DNA of 6,660 bases from Bacteroidota bacterium (GTDB lineage Bacteria; Bacteroidota; Bacteroidia; Flavobacteriales; Weeksellaceae), in the NCBI GenBank assembly GCA_023448955.1, contig JAEXJU010000090.1, forward strand, positions 1 through 6,660, in the 5' to 3' direction. The notes under the pieces are model-generated. The model made no database searches. It was not told the DNA's origin and was given only the letters and a program-made list of their open reading frames with translations. The position numbers and the translations under genes were made by a program. Each line of letters opens with the position of its first letter. The stretch's first letter is position 1. Below are positions 1-5,720 of this stretch, piece by piece.

Positions 1-877
1 GTGTTACAGAGCCCTGTTTATAACCTTTTCCAGTAAGTCCGCCGGAACCAATCGCTGTTTTCGAGTACAGCAAATTATAACCTGATGTATCCCGGAATGC
101 TTTTTCGCCTTTGTATAGAACTTCTACCCTTTCGCGCTGGTGTTTAGGTAATTTTGTTAGGATATAAGGTGAACCATAAGATAACGCGCTTAGAATTCCT
201 ACTGTCAAAACAATCGCAATGATGTACATTACATTCCCCTGAATTGTGTAAAAATTTAGGAAAACAAAAATAGCTGCAATAACCAGAATGGCAATCACCA
301 CATACAATGGATTAACGGCAATGGAAATTAAAAAAACGGCAGCAAAAATAAATATTACACCAAATAACCAACCTGATAATCCTTCCCTGTAAAGCGCCAT
401 CAGAAATGCAAAGAAAACCAGCAAGGAACCAACATCGGGAATCATCAGAACCACAACACCAGGAATAGCAACAATAGCCAAGGAGGTGTAAAGAACCTTC
501 CTGTTCCTGAGATTAAAATCCGGATTGGAAACATAATTGGCGAGCATCAAAGCAGTTCCTATCTTCGCAAACTCTACCGGCTGCATTGTAAATCCACCGA
601 ATTTGTACCAGTTTTTCTGACCAAGAATTTCTGTCCCAAAAGGAAAAAGTCCAACAAGCAAAAGAACGCCACCAACATAGATAATTGCCGACATATTCTC
701 GAAAAACTTGGTTCTCATAAAGAATATGATCATGCCAACAAAACAGGAGATCCCGAAAAAAATAAGCTGCTTTTGTCCGAGCTCAGCCTTCACACTGTAG
801 ATATTAACAATTGCGAAAATACAAAGCAGGATATAAAGTGCAATGCCAAGTTTATCTATTCCTTCTGCCCATTTCAT
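1..877 (-). CDS. rodA: RodA, SEDS-family peptidoglycan glycosyltransferase (3' end cut off by window edge)
   Basis: The frame from the ATG at 877-875 stays open to the window edge, giving 292 residues with the C-terminus missing. Family role: RodA is an inner-membrane SEDS protein that polymerises lipid II into glycan strands during rod elongation, paired with PBP2. Seen here: many hydrophobic segments; a QPVEFAK motif at residues 99-105 (the family QPxE/SExxK-type motif); IPDVGS at 146-151 (family PDxGT/S); HQRERV at 246-251; and RDTSGYN at 262-268 followed by SKTAIGSGGLTGKGY at 272-286. These last two match the fourth extracellular loop and its flank. Asp263 is the probable equivalent of the essential E. 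coli RodA Asp262. The stretch between PDVGS and HQRERV is about 50 residues longer than I recall in E. coli RodA and holds two extra hydrophobic segments. The start codon overlaps the mrdA stop as ATGA, which fixes the start and suggests translational coupling. FtsW is the alternative family member, but pairing with mrdA in an mre operon argues for RodA. Confidence 0.95.
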   Translation of the reverse strand, partial: MKWAEGIDKLGIALYILLCIFAIVNIYSVKAELGQKQLIFFGISCFVGMIIFFMRTKFFENMSAIIYVGGVLLLVGLFPFGTEILGQKNWYKFGGFTMQPVEFAKIGTALMLANYVSNPDFNLRNRKVLYTSLAIVAIPGVVVLMIPDVGSLLVFFAFLMALYREGLSGWLFGVIFIFAAVFLISIAVNPLYVVIAILVIAAIFVFLNFYTIQGNVMYIIAIVLTVGILSALSYGSPYILTKLPKHQRERVEVLYKGEKAFRDTSGYNLLYSKTAIGSGGLTGKGYKQGSVT

Positions 878-2901
878 CTTGATCTAGTTTTTACTGGTTT
901 AACTTTGGAACTATCTTTTTTAAGTTTTTTATTCTCCAAAGCCTGAAGACTATCTTTTATACGCTTTAGTTTAACGGAGTCCACTGGTGGTTCTTTATAC
1001 CAGCCCTTCCTTTTCATATCAGCAATATACTGTCTCCTATATTCGGGCATAAAACTGGAACTGATCATTTTTTTGTAAAGATGTTCTCTTTTCAGTTCTC
1101 CGGTCACATATTTTTCCGCAATAGTTGTACAGGCCGGTCCTGCCCAGGTTGCACCAAAACCTGCGTGTTCCATAACAGCTGCCACCACAATTTTCGGTTT
1201 GTCAGCTGGAGCTATCAAAACAAAAATTGAGTTATCCTTTCCTTGAGGAACTTGTGCAGTTCCTGTTTTGGCCAATTGAGTAAAATCCTTAGACATCAAT
1301 CCACGACCTGTTCCCCTCAGCATTACAGCTTCCATTCCCTGAAGAACAACATTGTAAAACTGTGGATTCTGAACCAATGTCATATGTTTTTTCTTGAATC
1401 TGGGATCGGGATTTGGTTTTCCATCTATAGATTTCACAACATGAGGAGTATAATACCATCCCTTGTTAGCAATGGCAGCTACAAAATTTGCCATTTGCAT
1501 CGGTGTCAAAAGAACATCGCCCTGCCCCATTCCATTATATAAAGCTCCGGTAGGCATTTCGTCCCAGTTTTTAAAATCTGTACGTTTAGAACCGCTGGCT
1601 TTATAAATGGAAGCCATTCTCTTTTCATAAAATTTTCCAGATGGAATTCTTCCTTTAGCTCCTACTGCCAAATCATTATTTAGAAATTCACCTACACCAA
1701 AACTATTGATGATTTTCTTCCATTCATCTACACCTCTGGATGGATTTCCAGGATATTTTTTTATAATAGCCAGATAAGCGTAGGTAAAATAACAGTTACT
1801 GGAAACTTGTATAGAAGGAATCAAAGGATCTGCACCACCATGACCTTTGATGCTTTTTCCACGATAAAAGAATCCTCTTCCGCAAGGAAAAATTGTTTTA
1901 TCTGTCATCACACCCATTTCCATTGCTGCTAACGCTGTCAGTAATTTGAACGTTGAGCCTGGCGGATAAGCTGCCTGAACAGAACGATCAAACGTCGGTT
2001 TGTTTTCGTAGATTGTATCGTTGGCTAATCGGTAAAGATTTCGGGATTTGTTTGGACCTGTAAAAAGATTCGGGTCAATATCCGGACCTGTTGCCATTGT
2101 AAGAATCTCGCCGTTATTAGGATCCAGAGCAACGATAGCACCGTGTTTATTAACCAGCATTTCCTCGGCCATGCGTTGTAAATCATAATCAATGGTCAGT
2201 GTTAGATCTTTTCCTGTCACCACTTCTTTATCCAGCTCACCATTTTTGTAGGAACCGATGCTTCTCTGGCGGATGTCTTTCTGGATGTATTTCATTCCTT
2301 TCTCACCGCGAAGTTCTTTTTCGTACGCTTTCTCTATTCCACTTTTCCCGATAATATCACCGGGCAAATAGTATAAAGAATCTTTCTTGATGTCATTATC
2401 ATTAACCTGATTGGTATATCCCAAAAGATTTCCGGAAGTATTGATCTCATACTGTCTTTGAGGTCTTGGAACAATTGCGAACGCCGGATATTTAAAAATC
2501 AGCTCCTGAATTCTCGCCATATCTTCACGACTTAAATTTTTCATAAAAGTCATCGGCGTCAGTCGGGAATAATATTTTTCCTTCTCAATGTTCTTCATTG
2601 TAGTGATGAATTCCGGCTTTGTAATATTCATCAATTTACAAAACCCAATGGTGTCAAAATCGGGTTTCAGCAGTGCTGCTGTGTACGAAAGTTCAAATGC
2701 CGGTTGGTTTCCCACGAGAATTTTCCCATTTCTGTCAAAAATGACGCCTCTTGGCGGAATGACATATTCGATTTTGATGGATGTATTGGCTGCATTTAGT
2801 GCATATCGGTCTGTGAACAATTGCAAATACGAAAGTCTTGCAACGAAAATAATTGCAATGACAGAAAGTGCGAGAATGATTTTTAGATATTGTGATTTCA
2901 T
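874..2901 (-). CDS. mrdA: Penicillin-binding protein 2, class B transpeptidase of the elongasome
   Basis: A 675-residue protein that crosslinks peptidoglycan in the periplasm and is anchored by one N-terminal membrane helix (about residues 6-28). Seen here: RGVIFDRNG at 51-59, the conserved opening of the class B pedestal domain; a pedestal running to about 235; then a transpeptidase domain from about 255 to 600. All three active-site motifs are intact: STFK at 316-319 (Ser316 nucleophile, Lys319), SSN at 367-369, and KTGTAQ at 545-550. The family is the target of beta-lactams such as mecillinam. The protein is somewhat longer than E. coli PBP2 (about 633 residues). Its last 60-75 residues are rich in Lys, Arg, Asp and Glu and lie beyond the catalytic fold. 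It sits 84 bases downstream of mreD and overlaps rodA by 4 bases (ATGA), matching its role as RodA's partner. The start at 2901-2899 places the membrane anchor directly at the N-terminus. There is no Shine-Dalgarno sequence, which is normal for Bacteroidota. FtsI is less likely given the mre/rodA context. Confidence 0.96.
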   Translation of the reverse strand: MKSQYLKIILALSVIAIIFVARLSYLQLFTDRYALNAANTSIKIEYVIPPRGVIFDRNGKILVGNQPAFELSYTAALLKPDFDTIGFCKLMNITKPEFITTMKNIEKEKYYSRLTPMTFMKNLSREDMARIQELIFKYPAFAIVPRPQRQYEINTSGNLLGYTNQVNDNDIKKDSLYYLPGDIIGKSGIEKAYEKELRGEKGMKYIQKDIRQRSIGSYKNGELDKEVVTGKDLTLTIDYDLQRMAEEMLVNKHGAIVALDPNNGEILTMATGPDIDPNLFTGPNKSRNLYRLANDTIYENKPTFDRSVQAAYPPGSTFKLLTALAAMEMGVMTDKTIFPCGRGFFYRGKSIKGHGGADPLIPSIQVSSNCYFTYAYLAIIKKYPGNPSRGVDEWKKIINSFGVGEFLNNDLAVGAKGRIPSGKFYEKRMASIYKASGSKRTDFKNWDEMPTGALYNGMGQGDVLLTPMQMANFVAAIANKGWYYTPHVVKSIDGKPNPDPRFKKKHMTLVQNPQFYNVVLQGMEAVMLRGTGRGLMSKDFTQLAKTGTAQVPQGKDNSIFVLIAPADKPKIVVAAVMEHAGFGATWAGPACTTIAEKYVTGELKREHLYKKMISSSFMPEYRRQYIADMKRKGWYKEPPVDSVKLKRIKDSLQALENKKLKKDSSKVKPVKTRSR

Positions 2902-2985
2902 ATGTGCTTTTCTATTTTTTTAGGAGGACATATGCAACCTCGATGTCAAAGAAAATAAGGATTGGTTTGTATACATTTTTTAGTT
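2902..2985 (-). other. mreD-mrdA intergenic gap, mrdA leader
   Basis: An 84-base gap with no gene. On the minus strand it carries a tiny reading frame, ATG TCC TCC TAA (2931-2920, Met-Ser-Ser), ending 18 bases before the mrdA start. Its codons spell CCUCCU in the mRNA, the same sequence as the 16S anti-Shine-Dalgarno core. The opposite strand therefore reads AGGAGG (2922-2927) five bases or fewer before an ATG at 2932, which opens only an eight-codon frame ending at 2958. An 8-base palindrome TGTATACA lies at 2968-2975. A TTTCTTTG on the minus strand (2953-2946) is one base short of the -7 consensus TAnnTTTG, so a weak internal promoter for mrdA-rodA is possible but not shown. Confidence 0.4.
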
Positions 2986-3492
2986 TCAGACTTTTTGCTT
3001 GATTTTAAAAGCTAATGTATAGGCTAATATAAATACAAACGAAATAATACTGGTGACTATTACATTAAATAAAATTTCAAAAAATCTGTTGAATTTAAAA
3101 AACTCAATAAACTGCACCAAAAACTGGTGGATAAAAATACTGGTAATTATAAAAAATATGAATTGTGTCCACTGGATACTCTGGAAAGAAAAGAAATCCG
3201 TAGTGGTATCCGTAGACGTTCTGAATATAATGGTTCTGAAATATGCGATAACTGTTGTGGCAAACGCATTGATTCCCCAAGTTCCGAGAAATGCATCTAC
3301 ACATAATCCTAATAAAAAACTCAATCCTAAAAATTGAAACTGATTTCTGAAAAACGGATAAAACATCACAAAAACAGGATAAAGCACAGGAATATACTGA
3401 CCAAACAAAGCAATCCTGTTCAGAATAAAAATCTGAAAAGCTGTGAGCAATGCTATGAGAAGCAAGTCCGATGCAATGTTTCTACTGACCAT
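2986..3492 (-). CDS. mreD: MreD, rod-shape-determining inner-membrane protein
   Basis: A 168-residue, very hydrophobic protein with about five predicted membrane segments (roughly residues 8-29, 33-47, 53-70, 109-130 and 137-163). MreD is a small polytopic inner-membrane protein that, with MreC, bridges cytoplasmic MreB to the periplasmic synthases PBP2 and RodA. Sequence conservation in the family is low. The support here is the length (typically about 160-175 residues), the membrane pattern, a family-like GLCVDAFLGTWGINAFA stretch at 62-78 with Asp66, and above all the position between mreC and mrdA. The start ATG at 3492-3490 lies inside the end of mreC, giving an 11-base overlap in a different frame, so its translation is probably coupled to that of mreC. 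No upstream Shine-Dalgarno sequence is visible. Confidence 0.92.
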   Translation of the reverse strand: MVSRNIASDLLLIALLTAFQIFILNRIALFGQYIPVLYPVFVMFYPFFRNQFQFLGLSFLLGLCVDAFLGTWGINAFATTVIAYFRTIIFRTSTDTTTDFFSFQSIQWTQFIFFIITSIFIHQFLVQFIEFFKFNRFFEILFNVIVTSIISFVFILAYTLAFKIKQKV

Positions 3493-4336
3493 CTTTTTTG
3501 ATTTGTACTTTTAAGGTATCATCAATCTTCTGTACCTCAGACTTTTTAAGGTTTCTAACCACAAAAATCTTACTTAATTTTCCTATCTTTTCGCTGAGTT
3601 CTACAGAAATATCCCAGAAACCTGTTTTGCTGTCCACTTCGTACCCGGCAACAGTTCCCACCATAATTCCTGCAGGAAAAATAGAGGATTTTCCATCGGT
3701 GACTACCGTGTCTCCCACTTTCAGCGGAACATATTTAGGAACATCAGACAATGTCATTGTTCGGGAATCATCACCCTTCCAGGATAACGTTCCGAAATAG
3801 CCTGATTTTTTGAGCGCTGCGCTGATCTTTATTTTGTTCATACTCAGCACAGACTGAACCAAAGCATAATTATCCGTTGTGTTGATGACGATTCCGGCAA
3901 TTCCTCTTGGTGCAATTACGCCCATTTTGGAATTGACGCCCTGAAGTTTCCCTCTATTTATAGTAAAATAATTGTCCTTCCTGTTGATGCTGTTGAAGAC
4001 AACCTCACCGTCCACAAATGTATAAATCTGCCCGCCGCCAATTGTGTCATAAACTCTTCGGAAACTTGGATTTTTTGCTTTTTCCTTTCCGTAAAGCTCC
4101 AACATCAGTGCTTTATTTTGGGTGACTAGATCTTCATTGATTTGTTTCAGCTTAAGGTAAGATGTCCCTTCGTCAATATAGCCGGAAACCCAGGAATTGA
4201 ATGCCGCTGTTTTAGCCGCAATGAAACTTTGCTGCATCGAGTTTTTGCTGAATATCAATACAACTGCAACCAATTGTAGAAATATGAAGAACACAAATAA
4301 TGCATTCTTAGAAAAAAATCTCAGCAGAGCACCCAT
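3482..4336 (-). CDS. mreC: MreC, rod-shape-determining periplasmic scaffold protein
   Basis: A 284-residue protein with a single N-terminal membrane helix (about 11-30), a short helical, probably coiled-coil stretch (about 52-88), and then the paired beta-barrel domain of MreC. Family signatures seen: NYFTINRGKLQGVNSKMGV at 122-140 followed by GIAGIV at 145-150, and GDTVVTDGKSSIFPAGIMVG at 208-227. In known systems MreC forms periplasmic filaments and switches PBP2 into its active state, so RodA-PBP2 synthesis is licensed. The length is usual for the family. The tail from about 264 is short and lysine-rich. It lies 99 bases downstream of mreB, and its last 11 bases overlap the start of mreD. 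The start at 4336-4334 directly precedes the membrane anchor; the in-frame region upstream is AT-rich repeat sequence with no better start seen. Confidence 0.95.
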   Translation of the reverse strand: MGALLRFFSKNALFVFFIFLQLVAVVLIFSKNSMQQSFIAAKTAAFNSWVSGYIDEGTSYLKLKQINEDLVTQNKALMLELYGKEKAKNPSFRRVYDTIGGGQIYTFVDGEVVFNSINRKDNYFTINRGKLQGVNSKMGVIAPRGIAGIVINTTDNYALVQSVLSMNKIKISAALKKSGYFGTLSWKGDDSRTMTLSDVPKYVPLKVGDTVVTDGKSSIFPAGIMVGTVAGYEVDSKTGFWDISVELSEKIGKLSKIFVVRNLKKSEVQKIDDTLKVQIKKDGQ

Positions 4337-4348
4337 CTAAGTTATAAA

Positions 4349-4369
4349 TGATAATTGATGATTGATAAA
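4349..4369. repeat. Three-copy heptamer tandem repeat (TGATAAT/TGATGAT/TGATAAA)
   Basis: Three consecutive 7-base units read TGATAAT, TGATGAT and TGATAAA on the plus strand, with a phase-preserving 7-base period and one or two differences per unit. It lies 13-33 bases upstream of the mreC start codon, inside the probable leader. The sequence is low in complexity and short, so it may be chance in AT-rich spacer or a remnant of a longer heptameric simple repeat. Confidence 0.5.
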
Positions 4370-4402
4370 TAATTTTTCAGGCTTCGATTTCAGAAGTATC
4401 AA

Positions 4403-4425
4403 AAATTTACAATCATTGCAATTTT
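4403..4425 (-). terminator. Weak hairpin after mreB, possible partial attenuator or mRNA end
   Basis: The minus-strand transcript contains TTGCAA-TGA-TTGTAA (4421-4407), six paired positions including one G-U with a three-base loop. After an A-A mismatch the stem extends by three A-U pairs (4425-4423 with 4405-4403). It begins 11 bases after the mreB stop codon. The stem is almost entirely A-U, and no separate U-run follows it, so it is not a convincing intrinsic terminator. At most it may partly attenuate or protect the mRNA 3' end upstream of mreC. Confidence 0.2.
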
Positions 4426-4435
4426 AAGAAGATTA

Positions 4436-5461
4436 TTATTTGATTAAGAAATTGAATTTGTCCATATTTTTAAGAGCAATTCCGGTTCCGCGAACCACCG
4501 CTCTCAAAGGATCTTCAGCAACAAAAACAGGAAGTCCTGTTTTTCTGTGAAGCCTGTCTGCCAAACCTCTCAAAAGAGCACCACCACCGGCAAGATAGAT
4601 TCCGGTTTTATAGATATCCGCAGCCAATTCCGGAGGTGTCAAAGACAATGTTTCCATCACAGCATCCTCGATTCTGATAATTGATTTATCCAGCGCTTTG
4701 GCAATTTCTTTATAGTTGACCATAATTTCTTTTGGCTTACCGGTAATCAAGTCACGGCCTTGTACAGGAATATCATCGATTGGAACATCCAATTCTTCAA
4801 CTGCAGATCCAACCTCCAGTTTGATTCTCTCAGCCGTTCTTTCCCCAATATATAAATTATGATGCGTTCTCAGGTAATAAGCGATATCATTGGTAAAAAC
4901 ATCACCTGCAATTTTTACAGATTTGTCACAAACAATTCCGCCAAGTGCTACTACAGCAATCTCCGTTGTTCCACCACCTATGTCGATAATCATATTTCCT
5001 TCCGGTTTCTGAACATCTATTCCAACACCTATTGCAGCTGCCATTGGCTCGTAAATCAAACGAACTTCTTTGGCATTCACTTTCTGAGCAGAATCTCTAA
5101 CCGCCCTTTTTTCAACTTCAGTAATACCAGACGGAATACAAATCACGATTCTGAGTGCTGGCTGAAAAAGCTTTCCTTTGATACCCGGAATCTGCTTGAT
5201 GAATTCCTTAATCATATGTTCAGAAGCGTGGAAATCTGCAATCACACCATCCTTCAGCGGGCGAATTGTCTTGATATCTTCGTGGGTTTTACCCTGCATA
5301 TGTTTTGCCTGTTCTCCCACTGCTATCGGCTTACCGGACGAACGCTCTATCGCCACGATAGAAGGCTGATCCACAACGATTTTGTTGTTATGTATAATTA
5401 GCGTATTTGCCGTCCCTAAGTCAATCGCAATCTCTTGCGTGAACATATCCAATAAACCCAT
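4436..5461 (-). CDS. mreB: MreB, actin-like cell-shape protein
   Basis: A 341-residue member of the actin/Hsp70 ATPase superfamily, of typical MreB length. It forms short membrane-bound filaments on the cytoplasmic face and directs the RodA-PBP2 machinery for lateral wall growth. Seen here: phosphate-1 loop DLGTANT (14-20), connect-1 region YEPMAAAIGVG (137-147), phosphate-2 loop DIGGGTTEIAV (160-170), and adenosine-binding loop LAGGGALLRGL (290-300). The N-terminus MGLLDMF is hydrophobic and could serve as the membrane-binding element known in MreB. The start at 5461-5459 is supported by this N-terminus and by a -7 promoter element ending 26 bases upstream; Met6 is the only nearby alternative. 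It is the first gene of the mreBCD-mrdA-rodA operon. The upstream sequence GAACGGAA is not a clear Shine-Dalgarno site. Confidence 0.98.
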   Translation of the reverse strand: MGLLDMFTQEIAIDLGTANTLIIHNNKIVVDQPSIVAIERSSGKPIAVGEQAKHMQGKTHEDIKTIRPLKDGVIADFHASEHMIKEFIKQIPGIKGKLFQPALRIVICIPSGITEVEKRAVRDSAQKVNAKEVRLIYEPMAAAIGVGIDVQKPEGNMIIDIGGGTTEIAVVALGGIVCDKSVKIAGDVFTNDIAYYLRTHHNLYIGERTAERIKLEVGSAVEELDVPIDDIPVQGRDLITGKPKEIMVNYKEIAKALDKSIIRIEDAVMETLSLTPPELAADIYKTGIYLAGGGALLRGLADRLHRKTGLPVFVAEDPLRAVVRGTGIALKNMDKFNFLIK

Positions 5462-5486
5462 TTCCGTTCAATAATTATTAAGTTTA

Positions 5487-5494
5487 CAAAGATA
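5487..5494 (-). promoter_or_regulatory. Probable -7 promoter element of the mreB operon
   Basis: The minus strand reads TATCTTTG, a perfect match to the Bacteroidota primary-sigma -7 consensus TAnnTTTG, 26 bases ahead of the mreB ATG. It would give a leader of about 20 bases. The best -33 candidate is TTTG at 5523-5520, but the spacing is 25 bases, longer than the usual 17-23, so the -33 assignment is weak. It is the only perfect minus-strand -7 match in the intergenic region. Confidence 0.6.
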
Positions 5495-5702
5495 TAAATT
5501 TAGATACATTCTAAAGATGCAAATCCATTTTTTTTGGTTAAAATTTTATTAAATTTTCGTGTTGTAAATTATCAAAATTGTAAAAAAAATTTATGAAATC
5601 CATGTTTAGTTATGATCATTGGTTTAAGTATTTTAATAAATAATATAGATTTTTTCAATTCGGTAAACTGACATTCATCATCAGCCTTAGTTTTAAAAAT
5701 CG

Positions 5703-5710
5703 TAAATTTG
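5703..5710 (+). promoter_or_regulatory. Possible -7 promoter element of hemA
   Basis: TAAATTTG matches the Bacteroidota -7 consensus TAnnTTTG perfectly and is the only such match on the plus strand in the intergenic region. It ends 10 bases before the hemA ATG, so transcription would start only a few bases ahead of the start codon. No TTG/TTTG -33 element occurs at the normal spacing (about 5677-5685), which lowers confidence. The true promoter may be further upstream with a diverged -7 element. Confidence 0.4.
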
Positions 5711-5720
5711 CTCACTGAAA

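Larger units (their letters stand above)
4337..4435 (-). other. mreB-mreC intergenic gap
   Basis: A 99-base AT-rich spacer with no gene. It holds a three-copy heptamer repeat next to the mreC start (4349-4369) and a weak imperfect hairpin just after the mreB stop (4403-4425), listed separately. I see no perfect -7 element (TAnnTTTG) for the minus strand here. The nearest match, CAAAAATT as read on the plus strand at 4400-4407, has one mismatch. mreC is therefore probably transcribed by readthrough from mreB. Confidence 0.5.
5462..5720. other. Divergent intergenic region between mreB and hemA
   Basis: 259 bases, strongly AT-rich, with no reading frame worth calling. It must hold the promoters of both the mre operon (leftward) and hemA (rightward). 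Exactly one perfect TAnnTTTG element is found on each strand, each close to its gene, and both are listed separately. Between them are A/T tracts, including runs of T at about 5528-5534 and of A at about 5582-5589, and a TTGTAAA direct repeat (5562-5568 and 5578-5584, 16 bases apart). I see no convincing operator dyad, riboswitch or terminator. Confidence 0.6.

Noticed and set aside
1243..1542. A 99-codon plus-strand frame opposite the mrdA transpeptidase domain
   Set aside because: Overlaps the KTG-motif region of mrdA on the other strand and shows no protein-like features.
2588..2923. A 111-codon plus-strand frame opposite the 5' part of mrdA
   Set aside because: Antisense to the PBP2 N-terminal region, no domain or promoter seen; explained as a shadow of mrdA codons.
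2922..2958. Plus-strand AGGAGG followed by ATG, looking like a textbook ribosome binding site and gene start
   Set aside because: The frame is only eight codons long, has no promoter, and the organism's other genes do not use Shine-Dalgarno sites; most likely chance.
3053..3337. Open frames on both strands within mreD (plus strand 3053-3337 and minus strand 3104-3304)
   Set aside because: Alternative frames of the mreD coding sequence with no membrane pattern or motif of their own; mreD itself fits its family length and position.
4859..5401. A 180-codon open frame on the plus strand opposite mreB
   Set aside because: It lies wholly antisense to the well-conserved mreB; the translation is rich in Cys, Asn, His and Phe, has no recognisable domain and no promoter. 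It is a shadow frame caused by codon bias.
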